Source of the DNA: Gammaproteobacteria bacterium
GTDB taxonomy: Bacteria > Pseudomonadota > Gammaproteobacteria > Pseudomonadales > Porticoccaceae
Direction of reading: 5' to 3'
Length of the DNA stretch: 5,299 nucleotides
NCBI GenBank assembly: GCA_003646355.1
Contig: QNFO01000116.1
Location: forward strand, 1 to 5,299
The notes beneath the pieces were generated by a model that searched no databases, was not told where the DNA came from, and saw nothing but the letters and a program-made list of their open reading frames with translations. How positions within the stretch are numbered: position 1 is the stretch's first letter; every line of letters begins with the position of its first letter. Shown in pieces: positions 1-5,299 of this stretch. Made by a program: the position numbers and the translations under genes.

Positions 1-570
1 ATTTTCCACAAGGTCTCCCTCAAGGTTGCCATCGCCGACCACCAACTGGCCGCAGGCTTTGTTCAGGCCAGCAACTTTTTAGCCCTCGGCCTGATCATCA
101 GCTCAACGGTGAACTGGGTTGAATATGAAACCTGGCGCGGCCTGCCCTCGGTACTGATGCTGTTTTTTGGCACCCAGTGCATTTTGCTGCTGGTCACTCG
201 CTTGCGCGCCGCCGTCTATAGCCGCCGCCACCAGGGTGAGAGCCTGCAACAGGCCATCGTCGCGGGTAACACCGCCCTGGCGATTCGCTATTCCGGGCAC
301 GTGCTCGGTACTGCGCTGGCGATGACCGCCGGTGCTAGCCTGGTTGAATACTACCCCGCAGAATCCCTGCTCTCCGTTGCTTATTGGCTGGGTGCCGGCA
401 CAGGCCTGGCCCTGCTGCTGCCCGCGCTGGCACTGATCGCCCGCAAGGCTATTTTGCACAATATTAATGTCGCCGAAGAAGTGGACGAGCAAGCAAACAT
501 CGGCGTTGCCGCCATAGAGGCGGTGATTTATATTGCCATCGCCCTGCTGCTCACCGGGGTGTTTGCCTAG
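1..570 (+). CDS. DUF350 family membrane protein, 5'-truncated (two DUF350 repeats visible)
   Basis: The reading frame is open from the first base to TAG at 568-570. It gives 189 visible residues and the start lies upstream of the window. Two similar blocks can be aligned: DHQLAAGFVQASNFLALGL (residues 13-31) and AGNTALAIRYSGHVLGTAL (88-106). This is the 'GN.A.ai...G..lG' pattern of DUF350, so the protein carries two repeats and the N-terminal hairpin of the first is missing. Likely membrane segments are near 19-36, 49-66, 93-113, 124-147 and 168-188. The C-terminal stretch EEVDEQANIGVAAIEAVIYI (159-178) is a typical DUF350 ending. E. coli YjfL has a single repeat, so this is a duplicated relative. 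DUF350 is an inner-membrane family of unknown function that often sits beside PspA-like and YjfI/YjfK genes. Arg96 and His100 fall inside a predicted membrane helix, which is unusual. The family call is by pattern recognition and is fairly sure; the function is unknown. Confidence 0.85.
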   Translation: MFHKVSLKVAIADHQLAAGFVQASNFLALGLIISSTVNWVEYETWRGLPSVLMLFFGTQCILLLVTRLRAAVYSRRHQGESLQQAIVAGNTALAIRYSGHVLGTALAMTAGASLVEYYPAESLLSVAYWLGAGTGLALLLPALALIARKAILHNINVAEEVDEQANIGVAAIEAVIYIAIALLLTGVFA

Positions 571-571
571 G

Positions 572-2326
572 GTGAGCACCGCACCGTCACAAGCGCCAAG
601 AAAGCCCCGTCGCGAGCTGATTTTCCACGATATTTTTCTGATCGCCGTGATGGCGACCCTGGCCGGCTGCGGCCTGATTTACGAATATTTAATGGCCCAC
701 TACGCCGGCCGTGTTCTCGGTGCCCTCGAGTCGACGCTCTATGCCATGATCGGCCTGATGATTGTCGCCATGGGTCTTGGCGCCCTGCTCGCAAAGTGGT
801 TTCGCTGCCCCTTCAAGGCTTTTGCCTGGCTGGAGTGGGGCATCGCCAGCCTCGGCGCCACGGCACTAATTATTATCTCCCTGAGTATATCTCTGGCCTT
901 TAGCTTCCCCGCCTATCTGCAAGATATCTACGGCCTGCACCCCAGCATCACCACCGACGGTCAGGTGGTGCAGGGGCTAGCCAAAATCGCCAAGGCCACA
1001 CCCTTTGTCATTGGCGCACTACTGGGCTTGATGATTGGTATGGAAATACCCCTTATCGCCCGTATTCGCGAGCAGATACACGGCCAACATCTCGAACATA
1101 ACCTGGGCACCATATACGGCGCCGACTACATTGGCGCCGGTATTGGCGCGGCCATCTGGGTGCTGTTCTGCCTGCAAGTGCCGGTGCTTGTCGCGGCACT
1201 GAGCACGGCCCTGGTCAACGCGCTTATCGGCATCGCCTTTTTGATCAAATACCGTGTCCACCTGCCCCAACGCAAAGCGCTGTGGTCGGCCCATCTCAGT
1301 CTGCTAGTGCTGCTAGCGGTACTCGCCGGCGGCGGCGCAACATGGATGGACAATATGCACCGTGCCCTGTTTAAGGACAAAGTACTGTACACCAAAATCA
1401 CCCCCTACCAGCACCTCACCCTGACCGAGCGCATTATTGGTGCCGGGCTGCCCAAAATCACCAGCCTCTACATTAACGGACGCCTGCAGTTTTCGAGCAA
1501 TGACGAGCTGATTTATCACAGCTATTTAACCCTGCCACCCCTCCTCGCTTCGGCGCGACAAGACAATATATTGGTGATTGGCGGCGGCGACGGCCTGGCC
1601 CTGCGCGACATTCTACGCTGGCAGCCCGAGGCGGTGACGCTGATCGATCTCGATGGTGAGATGATCTCCCTGTTTAGTGGCGACGACCCCGAGGCCCCCG
1701 CAAACATCTCCGCGCGCTTACTGCAGCTCAATGACGCCGCCTTTCGGGACGAAAGGGTCGAGGTGATCGTCGGTGACGCCTTTGTGGAAGTTGAGGCCCT
1801 GCTCAGTGCCGGGCGCCATTTCGACACCATCATCGTCGACCTGCCTGACCCCAGCCACCCCGACATCAACAAGGTCTACTCGACCTTTTTCTATCTGCGC
1901 TTAAAGCAATTACTCAGCGCCGACGGAGCCATCGGCATCCAGTCGACCTCGCCCTTCCACACCCAGCAAGCCTTTATTTCCATCGGCAAAACCCTCCAGG
2001 CAGCGGGCTTTACCAGCGAGCAATATCACGCCAATGTACCGACTTTCGGCGAGTGGGGCTGGACCATCGGCACTCTGCGCGGCGGCAGTGCCTCGCAGCG
2101 CATTGCCGCCAGCGAGGCACTGAGTGATAAAGCGCTCAAACCACTATCCAACTGGTTATCAAAACCACAAATCCTCGCCGCCTTTGTGTTCTCGCCGCGC
2201 TATTTTGCCGACGTGAAGCACATTAAGATCAATACCCTCGGCTCGCACCAACTCTACCAATACCACCAGCGCGCCTGGAAACAACACGACGGGGCCTTTT
2301 TTCCCGGTCAAAACCCCTTTGACTAA
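572..2326 (+). CDS. Membrane-anchored spermidine synthase-like protein (7 TM + aminopropyltransferase fold)
   Basis: This 584-residue protein is read from GTG 572, one base after the upstream stop. In-frame TTG codons at 533 and 563 lie inside the DUF350 gene and would add an unlikely Cys/Pro-rich leader. Seven membrane helices are predicted (about 22-41, 56-76, 84-110, 142-162, 187-203, 205-225, 242-259). A Rossmann-like spermidine synthase domain follows (about 275-500). Visible motifs are YQH (279-281), NGRLQ (302-306), DELIYH (311-316), GGGDG (337-341), Asp359 after strand 2, GDA (401-403) and DLPDP with Asp423 and Asp426, the usual catalytic acid pair. Soluble SpeE enzymes transfer aminopropyl from decarboxylated AdoMet to putrescine and are about 290 residues long; this one is roughly twice that because of the membrane part. 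The usual Glu after YH/YQ is Ser317, and the Tyr of the PTY motif is Phe492 (VPTFGEWGW), so the acceptor may not be putrescine. The fold call is strong; the substrate is unknown. Confidence 0.88.
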   Translation: MSTAPSQAPRKPRRELIFHDIFLIAVMATLAGCGLIYEYLMAHYAGRVLGALESTLYAMIGLMIVAMGLGALLAKWFRCPFKAFAWLEWGIASLGATALIIISLSISLAFSFPAYLQDIYGLHPSITTDGQVVQGLAKIAKATPFVIGALLGLMIGMEIPLIARIREQIHGQHLEHNLGTIYGADYIGAGIGAAIWVLFCLQVPVLVAALSTALVNALIGIAFLIKYRVHLPQRKALWSAHLSLLVLLAVLAGGGATWMDNMHRALFKDKVLYTKITPYQHLTLTERIIGAGLPKITSLYINGRLQFSSNDELIYHSYLTLPPLLASARQDNILVIGGGDGLALRDILRWQPEAVTLIDLDGEMISLFSGDDPEAPANISARLLQLNDAAFRDERVEVIVGDAFVEVEALLSAGRHFDTIIVDLPDPSHPDINKVYSTFFYLRLKQLLSADGAIGIQSTSPFHTQQAFISIGKTLQAAGFTSEQYHANVPTFGEWGWTIGTLRGGSASQRIAASEALSDKALKPLSNWLSKPQILAAFVFSPRYFADVKHIKINTLGSHQLYQYHQRAWKQHDGAFFPGQNPFD

Positions 2327-2347
2327 CGCCATAATATGGCATACAGT
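2319..2347 (+). promoter_or_regulatory. Candidate sigma-70 promoter for the yjfI-yjfJ-yjfK part of the operon
   Basis: TTGACT (2319-2324, 5 of 6 matches to the -35 consensus) overlaps the end of the spermidine-synthase-like gene. It is followed after exactly 17 bases by TACAGT (2342-2347, 4 of 6 matches to the -10 consensus). The predicted transcription start would be near 2354, about 44 bases before the yjfI ATG. The spacer holds the left palindrome of the inverted repeat, and the right palindrome lies just after the predicted start, which is a layout typical of repression. The match is by eye only; the region could equally be transcribed solely from upstream. Confidence 0.4.
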
Positions 2348-2370
2348 GCCGCCATGCCATATTATGGCGT
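2326..2370. repeat. Perfect 17-bp inverted repeat made of two 13-base palindromes
   Basis: The left arm ACGCCATAATATGGCAT (2326-2342) and right arm ATGCCATATTATGGCGT (2354-2370) are exact reverse complements separated by 11 bases. Each arm is itself a palindrome around one central base: GCCATA-A-TATGGC (2328-2340) and GCCATA-T-TATGGC (2356-2368), with centres 28 bases apart. As RNA it could form a long hairpin, but no run of T follows, so it is not a standard intrinsic terminator. As DNA, two copies of one palindrome around a candidate promoter look like a paired operator. A third possibility is a mobile-repeat remnant (REP- or MITE-like), which cannot be judged from one copy. Confidence 0.9.
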
Positions 2371-2397
2371 GGCGTAAATACTACCAAGGAGCCTTGC

Positions 2398-2799
2398 ATG
2401 TCGCTTAATGAACTCGCCTTTAAACTTAACGCCCACATAACAGCTGAAGATACGCGCTTCGATGCCGTGCTGGCAGAGAGCGGCGTATTGGAAGTCATCT
2501 GTTCCAACAATGAAGAATTTCCCATCAACATCGTCAAGACTGATACGCAATTACTGGCCGTCACCCCCCTGTTCAATGTCAGCGAGGTAAAGCCCGACAA
2601 AGTCAGCGAGCTCAACGAGGAGCTGTTATTAATCAGCCCGGCCATTCCCCTCAGCGCCATCGGCCGTCAGGGCGAAAGCTATATTTTATTTGGCGCCATG
2701 GCGCTGGACACCTTATTCGAAAACATTGTTCACGAACTCGAAGTGCAAGCTGAAAACACCGTCGATGTACTGCAGGTCATAGAGCCTCTACTGCTCTAA
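2398..2799 (+). CDS. yjfI: DUF2170 family protein, YjfI-like
   Basis: This is a 133-residue acidic soluble protein with no signal peptide or membrane helix. The start is well supported: AAGGAG at 2386-2391 lies 6 bases before the ATG. It begins MSLNELAFKLNAH, alternates predicted strands and helices (for example VLEVICSNNEEFPINIV, 30-46), and ends in a helix-rich Leu/Ile tail. Size and position directly before a PspA-family gene and a DUF2491 gene match E. coli yjfI, which heads yjfIJK. The biochemical role of DUF2170 is not established; co-occurrence suggests it is a cytoplasmic partner or regulator of the PspA-like protein. A candidate promoter and paired palindromes precede it, so it may head a sub-operon. 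Assignment rests on sequence style plus context. Confidence 0.8.
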   Translation: MSLNELAFKLNAHITAEDTRFDAVLAESGVLEVICSNNEEFPINIVKTDTQLLAVTPLFNVSEVKPDKVSELNEELLLISPAIPLSAIGRQGESYILFGAMALDTLFENIVHELEVQAENTVDVLQVIEPLLL

Positions 2800-2845
2800 T
2801 TGGCCAGTCAGCTCGCCCTACAATTGTTTATAACGGAGATACACC

Positions 2846-3541
2846 ATGGGTATTTTAAAAAACATACTAACCGCCGTACGCGGTGGTGCCAGTGAAGTTG
2901 GCGAATCCATTGTCGATGCCAATGCCGTGCGCATTCTCGGCCAGGAAATTCGCGATGCACAAGACGCCATTGGCAAGGCTAAACAATCCCTGACCGGGCT
3001 CAAAGCCAGTGAAATAAAGCTCAAGCGTGAAATCAACAGCCTGGAAAGTGATATTGGCAGCTACGAAAGCAAGGCCATGCAAGCCCTCGAAGCCGGCAAT
3101 GAAGCCCTCGCCGTCGAGGTCGCGGAGCGCATTGCTGAAATCGAAAGCGAGGCGGCCGAAAAAGGTGCCGAGCACAGCACCCTGAGTGCCCAGGTCAACA
3201 AAATTAACAGCATGATTCGCCAGCGCGAAAAGGTCATTCAGAAAAATGGCCGCGAGCTTGAAAAAATAAAAACGGTTGAGCAGTTACAAAAAGCGACCTC
3301 GAGTATGTCGACCAATTTTGCCGCCACCAATGCCAGCGAGCACCGCGTATCAAAGGCCCTGGAACGCGTCAAAAAGAAGCAGGCCAATTGGGAAGACCGC
3401 ATGGAAGCGGGCGAGTGGATGGAAGGAGAGGCCGGCAGTGATGACCTCGACCGCAAATTAAAAGATGCGGGCATCGGCGCCAATGCCAGTAGCGGCGCGA
3501 GTAGTGTCCTCGAGCGGCTGAAAAAGAAATCTGGCCAATAA
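2846..3541 (+). CDS. yjfJ: PspA/IM30 family protein, YjfJ-like
   Basis: This 231-residue protein is close to the usual PspA length (about 220-230). GGAG at 2835-2838, 7 bases before the ATG, supports the start. It opens with a short amphipathic helix (MGILKNILTAVRGGASEVGE), as in PspA helix 0, which inserts into stressed inner membranes. A long charged coiled coil follows from about 25 to 190 (LGQEIRDAQDAIGKAKQSL, 31-49; EVAERIAEIESEAAEKGAEH, 91-110; MIRQREKVIQKNGRELEKIK, 123-142). The tail is Gly/Ala/Ser-rich and ends in a basic helix, VLERLKKK (221-228). PspA/IM30/Vipp1 proteins form ESCRT-III-like oligomers that protect or remodel membranes. No pspF, pspB or pspC is present in the window; the neighbours are of the YjfI/YjfK type, so this belongs to the YjfJ branch rather than the classical psp operon. 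It lies 46 bases after yjfI and is probably cotranscribed with it. Confidence 0.92.
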   Translation: MGILKNILTAVRGGASEVGESIVDANAVRILGQEIRDAQDAIGKAKQSLTGLKASEIKLKREINSLESDIGSYESKAMQALEAGNEALAVEVAERIAEIESEAAEKGAEHSTLSAQVNKINSMIRQREKVIQKNGRELEKIKTVEQLQKATSSMSTNFAATNASEHRVSKALERVKKKQANWEDRMEAGEWMEGEAGSDDLDRKLKDAGIGANASSGASSVLERLKKKSGQ

Positions 3542-3558
3542 ACCGTCAACGTCGCTAA

Positions 3559-3580
3559 GGCAGCCCTTAATGGGACTGCC
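3559..3580 (+). other. Small hairpin between the PspA-like and DUF2491 genes
   Basis: GGCAGCCC (3559-3566) pairs with GGG (3572-3574) and CTGCC (3576-3580), leaving one bulged A at 3575 and a TTAAT loop. The stem has 8 pairs, 6 of them G-C. No T-run follows, so it is not a standard terminator. It could be an RNA-processing or stability element that sets the ratio of the PspA-like protein to the downstream products, or it could be chance. Confidence 0.4.
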
Positions 3581-3597
3581 CTGGTGCTGGAAAACCC

Positions 3598-4248
3598 ATG
3601 CTTAAAAAGCTCTTCTCCCGCAACAAGCCCGCCAGTGAGCGCCAGCTCGACTGCCCCAGCCAGCTGCTGGTTGGCGATATGCTCTCGCTAAAATACCGCG
3701 ATTCCCTACCCCAGGCGCTGCGCGAGCAATCTCTGGAAGTGGTTAAGGTTGGCACCTACGAGTTTGCCTCCGGCAGTAGTAAAGAGGTGGTGCTAAAAGA
3801 TGCCCACAACCAACTCTACTTTATGGGCATTGAGAATGAAGACGGTAAGCTATCGCTATGCTTTGCCCGAAAAATTGCCCGCCAGCAGCTCTTCACCTTT
3901 ATTGATGAAGACAGCTTTGCACAATTATGGTCCCAGGGCTGGCCCGAGCTTATCGTCCAAAACCCACCCAGTGAACTCGCCGATTGGCTCAGCCCCCGCT
4001 ACCAGCAAAGCATTAAAGATCAAGAAGCCTACTACTATGATCGCGACTGTCAGGGGGAGGATCTTGCCGCAGCCGAGGACGGTGAAGAATTGCGCATCCA
4101 CGAGTGCGAGGGCAGTGACGACCACTACGGCCTGGGCGTTGAAATCAGCGAAGATGGCTCAACGGAGGTTTTCCTACAGGTCTATTGTGCCGTCGATGTA
4201 ATCGAACAAATGTGGCCGCACAACACGGCAGACAGTCGTGGCGATTAA
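3598..4248 (+). CDS. yjfK: DUF2491 family protein, YjfK-like
   Basis: This 216-residue protein is near the length of E. coli YjfK. The ATG at 3598 is the first start after an in-frame stop at 3568-3570; the RBS is weak (TGGAAA, 3588-3593). It is acidic and soluble with no membrane segment. It begins with a basic MLKKLFSRNK, then a strand-rich region (LLVGDMLSLKY, 23-33; VVLKDAHNQLYFMGIENEDG, 64-83), an aromatic-rich YYYDRD (145-150) and an acidic C-terminal half. Together with yjfI and yjfJ it makes the conserved YjfI-YjfJ-YjfK trio. The molecular function of DUF2491 is unknown; context suggests it works with the PspA-like protein at the membrane surface. Family assignment is by context and sequence style rather than a clear catalytic motif. 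Confidence 0.75.
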   Translation: MLKKLFSRNKPASERQLDCPSQLLVGDMLSLKYRDSLPQALREQSLEVVKVGTYEFASGSSKEVVLKDAHNQLYFMGIENEDGKLSLCFARKIARQQLFTFIDEDSFAQLWSQGWPELIVQNPPSELADWLSPRYQQSIKDQEAYYYDRDCQGEDLAAAEDGEELRIHECEGSDDHYGLGVEISEDGSTEVFLQVYCAVDVIEQMWPHNTADSRGD

Positions 4249-4609
4249 ACACAATCCGAAATGGGCCGATGAAAAGCGCGCCCTGAAAAAAGTGCAGATG
4301 CACTTCGTCTTTAAAGAACAGCTCAATAAACGCATTCGCCACGACGCCGCCGATGAAAACCTCAACCCCAGCGACCTTATTCGCAAAATCGTCGGCTTGC
4401 CCTACCAGCGTATTCAGCGACCACGCATCGGACTATCCTTTAACCCTGACGATTTAAACACGCTCTCGCAGCGCTACCAGGTTCCGGTCGACGACGAGAA
4501 AACCATTAAGCAGCGCGTACTCGCAGAAGTCACCGCGTGCTATCAAGAGCGCGAACCGACAGATGCGTCAACAGACAGCACAGGCGCCACACCCGATGAG
4601 GGCCGCTAA
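4238..4609 (+). CDS. Small protein with two ribbon-helix-helix-like segments; possible DNA-binding regulator
   Basis: This 123-residue protein starts at GTG 4238, the first start after an in-frame TAA at 4199-4201. It overlaps the end of the DUF2491 gene by 11 bases, which suggests translational coupling; no clear RBS is visible. Residues 19-54 fit a strand-helix-helix layout: VQMHFVFKEQLNKRIRHDAA, then ENLNPSDLIRKIVGL. The 'Asn-Pro-Ser-Asp-Leu-Ile-Arg' turn-and-helix is typical of Arc/CopG/MetJ-type RHH proteins. Residues 62-98 repeat a similar layout: strand RPRIGLSF, helix PDDLNTLSQRYQV, helix DEKTIKQRVLAEV. The N-terminus is basic and the tail from about 104 is acidic and probably disordered. 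A tandem RHH could bind DNA as a single-chain pseudo-dimer. I do not recognise a named family; the RHH reading is inference, and a structural adaptor with no DNA role is possible. Confidence 0.8.
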   Translation: MAIKHNPKWADEKRALKKVQMHFVFKEQLNKRIRHDAADENLNPSDLIRKIVGLPYQRIQRPRIGLSFNPDDLNTLSQRYQVPVDDEKTIKQRVLAEVTACYQEREPTDASTDSTGATPDEGR

Positions 4610-4615
4610 CGCACC

Positions 4616-5299
4616 ATGCTGATCCAGTTCATTAACCTGCGTCACTGGCGGCGCCACCACCTGAAGTACTCCGTCGAACACGAGCCGGGCACAATTTACA
4701 AACTGGCCCGCCTATTTTCTTTACTCATTGCCCTCATTCTTATCCACTCAGTGGCGATGGTCTATTTTGAAAACCTCAGCTGGGGCGATGCCTTCTGGCT
4801 CTCGGTGACCACCGTCACCACGGTGGGCTACGGTGATATTTCCGCCACCAGCTGGCAGGGCCGTTTATTTACCACCGTCTGTTTATATGTCTTGGCAATA
4901 TCACTACTGGCACAACTGGCCGCAGAGTTTTTTGAATACCGCATAAAAAAACGTGACGACAAATTTCGGGGCAACTGGATATGGAGCGACATGAACAAGC
5001 ACCTGCTCATCATTAACACACCGACGGCCAATAGCGACGCCTACCTTGAGCGCTTAATCGGCCAGATTCGCGCCACCCCCAAGTTTGCACAACTACCTCT
5101 GCAAATATTGTCCCGCAATTACTCTGGCGGCCTACCTCGCGAACTCACTGCCCACAACGTTGTGCACTACAACGGCGGCCCTGAACACGCCAAAAACCTG
5201 GACGCCGTCAACGTCAAGACAGCGGCATTCATTGTTATTTTAGCGCGCGATGGCAGTGATCCCTTGTCGGACAGCTTGACCTTCGACATCCTCAGCCGC
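4616..5299 (+). CDS. Two-TM potassium-channel-like protein with degenerate RCK domain, 3'-truncated
   Basis: The frame is open from ATG 4616 to the window end, giving 228 residues with no stop. The ATG is the first start after the stop of the previous gene, which lies in the same frame 6 bases upstream; GAGGG at 4598-4602 is a distant, weak RBS. A cytoplasmic basic N-terminus is followed by TM1 (about 33-51), a pore loop with TTVTTVGYGD (65-74), which is the potassium selectivity filter, and TM2 (about 84-106). An RCK/TrkA-N-like domain begins at HLLIINT (129-135). Here the usual glycine-rich nucleotide loop (GxGxxG) is replaced by NTPTANSDAY (134-143), while GGPEHAKNLDAVNV (187-200) and DPLSDSLTFDIL (215-226) keep the later RCK pattern. 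It probably conducts potassium across the inner membrane, with gating by a ligand other than NAD(H) or by partner proteins. It appears to be the last visible gene of the operon. Confidence 0.9.
   Translation, partial: MLIQFINLRHWRRHHLKYSVEHEPGTIYKLARLFSLLIALILIHSVAMVYFENLSWGDAFWLSVTTVTTVGYGDISATSWQGRLFTTVCLYVLAISLLAQLAAEFFEYRIKKRDDKFRGNWIWSDMNKHLLIINTPTANSDAYLERLIGQIRATPKFAQLPLQILSRNYSGGLPRELTAHNVVHYNGGPEHAKNLDAVNVKTAAFIVILARDGSDPLSDSLTFDILSR

Noticed and set aside
533..571. TTG start at 533 (or 563) for the spermidine-synthase-like gene
   Set aside because: It would overlap the DUF350 coding region and add a Cys/Pro-rich leader unlike the family; GTG 572 directly after the stop is more natural.
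103..579. Minus-strand 158-residue open frame opposite the DUF350 gene
   Set aside because: It mirrors a gene with clear membrane-family sequence, is rich in Gly/Gln/His as antisense frames of GC-rich genes often are, and shows no recognisable domain.
1740..1756. Perfect 7-bp hairpin with a 3-base loop (CCTTTCG-GGA-CGAAAGG)
   Set aside because: It lies inside the aminopropyltransferase-like coding region, where the codons encode the family's usual Asp-x-Arg stretch, and nothing links it to a function; probably chance.
2326..2370. Intrinsic terminator at the 17-bp inverted repeat
   Set aside because: The stem is long and perfect but AT-rich at its core and has no T-run after it; GGCGTAAATA follows instead.
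2229..2660. Minus-strand 143-residue open frame across the yjfI region
   Set aside because: It crosses the end of one supported gene, the inverted repeat and the start of yjfI; its Ser/Leu-rich product looks like a shadow frame.
2800..2818. Sigma-54-like site before the PspA-family gene (TTGGCCAGTCAGCTCGC)
   Set aside because: The GG and GC elements are one base too far apart and the -12 half (CTCGC) is a poor match to TTGC, so it does not meet the strict sigma-54 spacing.
2819..2824. TACAAT as a -10 box for a separate pspA-type promoter
   Set aside because: There is no acceptable -35 at 16-18 bases; the nearest, TTGGCC at 2800-2805, leaves only a 13-base spacer.

Overview
The window looks like part of one long, densely packed operon. 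Every supported gene lies on the + strand and gaps are 71 bases or less. The sequence is fairly GC-rich, and gene content and protein style suggest a marine gammaproteobacterium (Cellvibrionales/Spongiibacterales type). That placement is inferred from protein style and codon use, not from a marker gene. No RNA genes, insertion sequences, CRISPR arrays or tRNAs were seen.

Layout: (1) the 3' part of a membrane protein with two DUF350 repeats, entering from the left edge; (2) a 7-TM protein with a C-terminal spermidine-synthase-like domain, starting one base after the first stop; (3) a 71-base gap holding a perfect 17-bp inverted repeat, a candidate promoter and a good RBS; (4) a DUF2170/YjfI protein; (5) a PspA/IM30-family coiled-coil protein (YjfJ type); (6) a DUF2491/YjfK protein; (7) a small basic protein, overlapping the previous gene by 11 bases, with two ribbon-helix-helix-like segments; (8) a two-TM potassium-channel-like protein with a TVGYGD filter and a degenerate RCK-like domain, cut by the right edge.

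The order yjfI-yjfJ-yjfK next to DUF350 resembles the E. coli yjfIJKLMC cluster, which ends in a glutathionylspermidine-synthase-like gene. Here the polyamine link is instead a membrane-tethered aminopropyltransferase-like enzyme, and a potassium channel is added. A reasonable but untested reading is an envelope-maintenance or membrane-potential module. In it, a PspA-like protein with YjfI and YjfK partners acts at the inner membrane beside DUF350 channels or scaffolds, an ion channel, and an enzyme that makes or attaches a polyamine-like group. The most novel points are the paired palindromes laid over a candidate promoter, the RHH-like gene that could encode their binding protein, and the altered acceptor pocket of the aminopropyltransferase-like enzyme.
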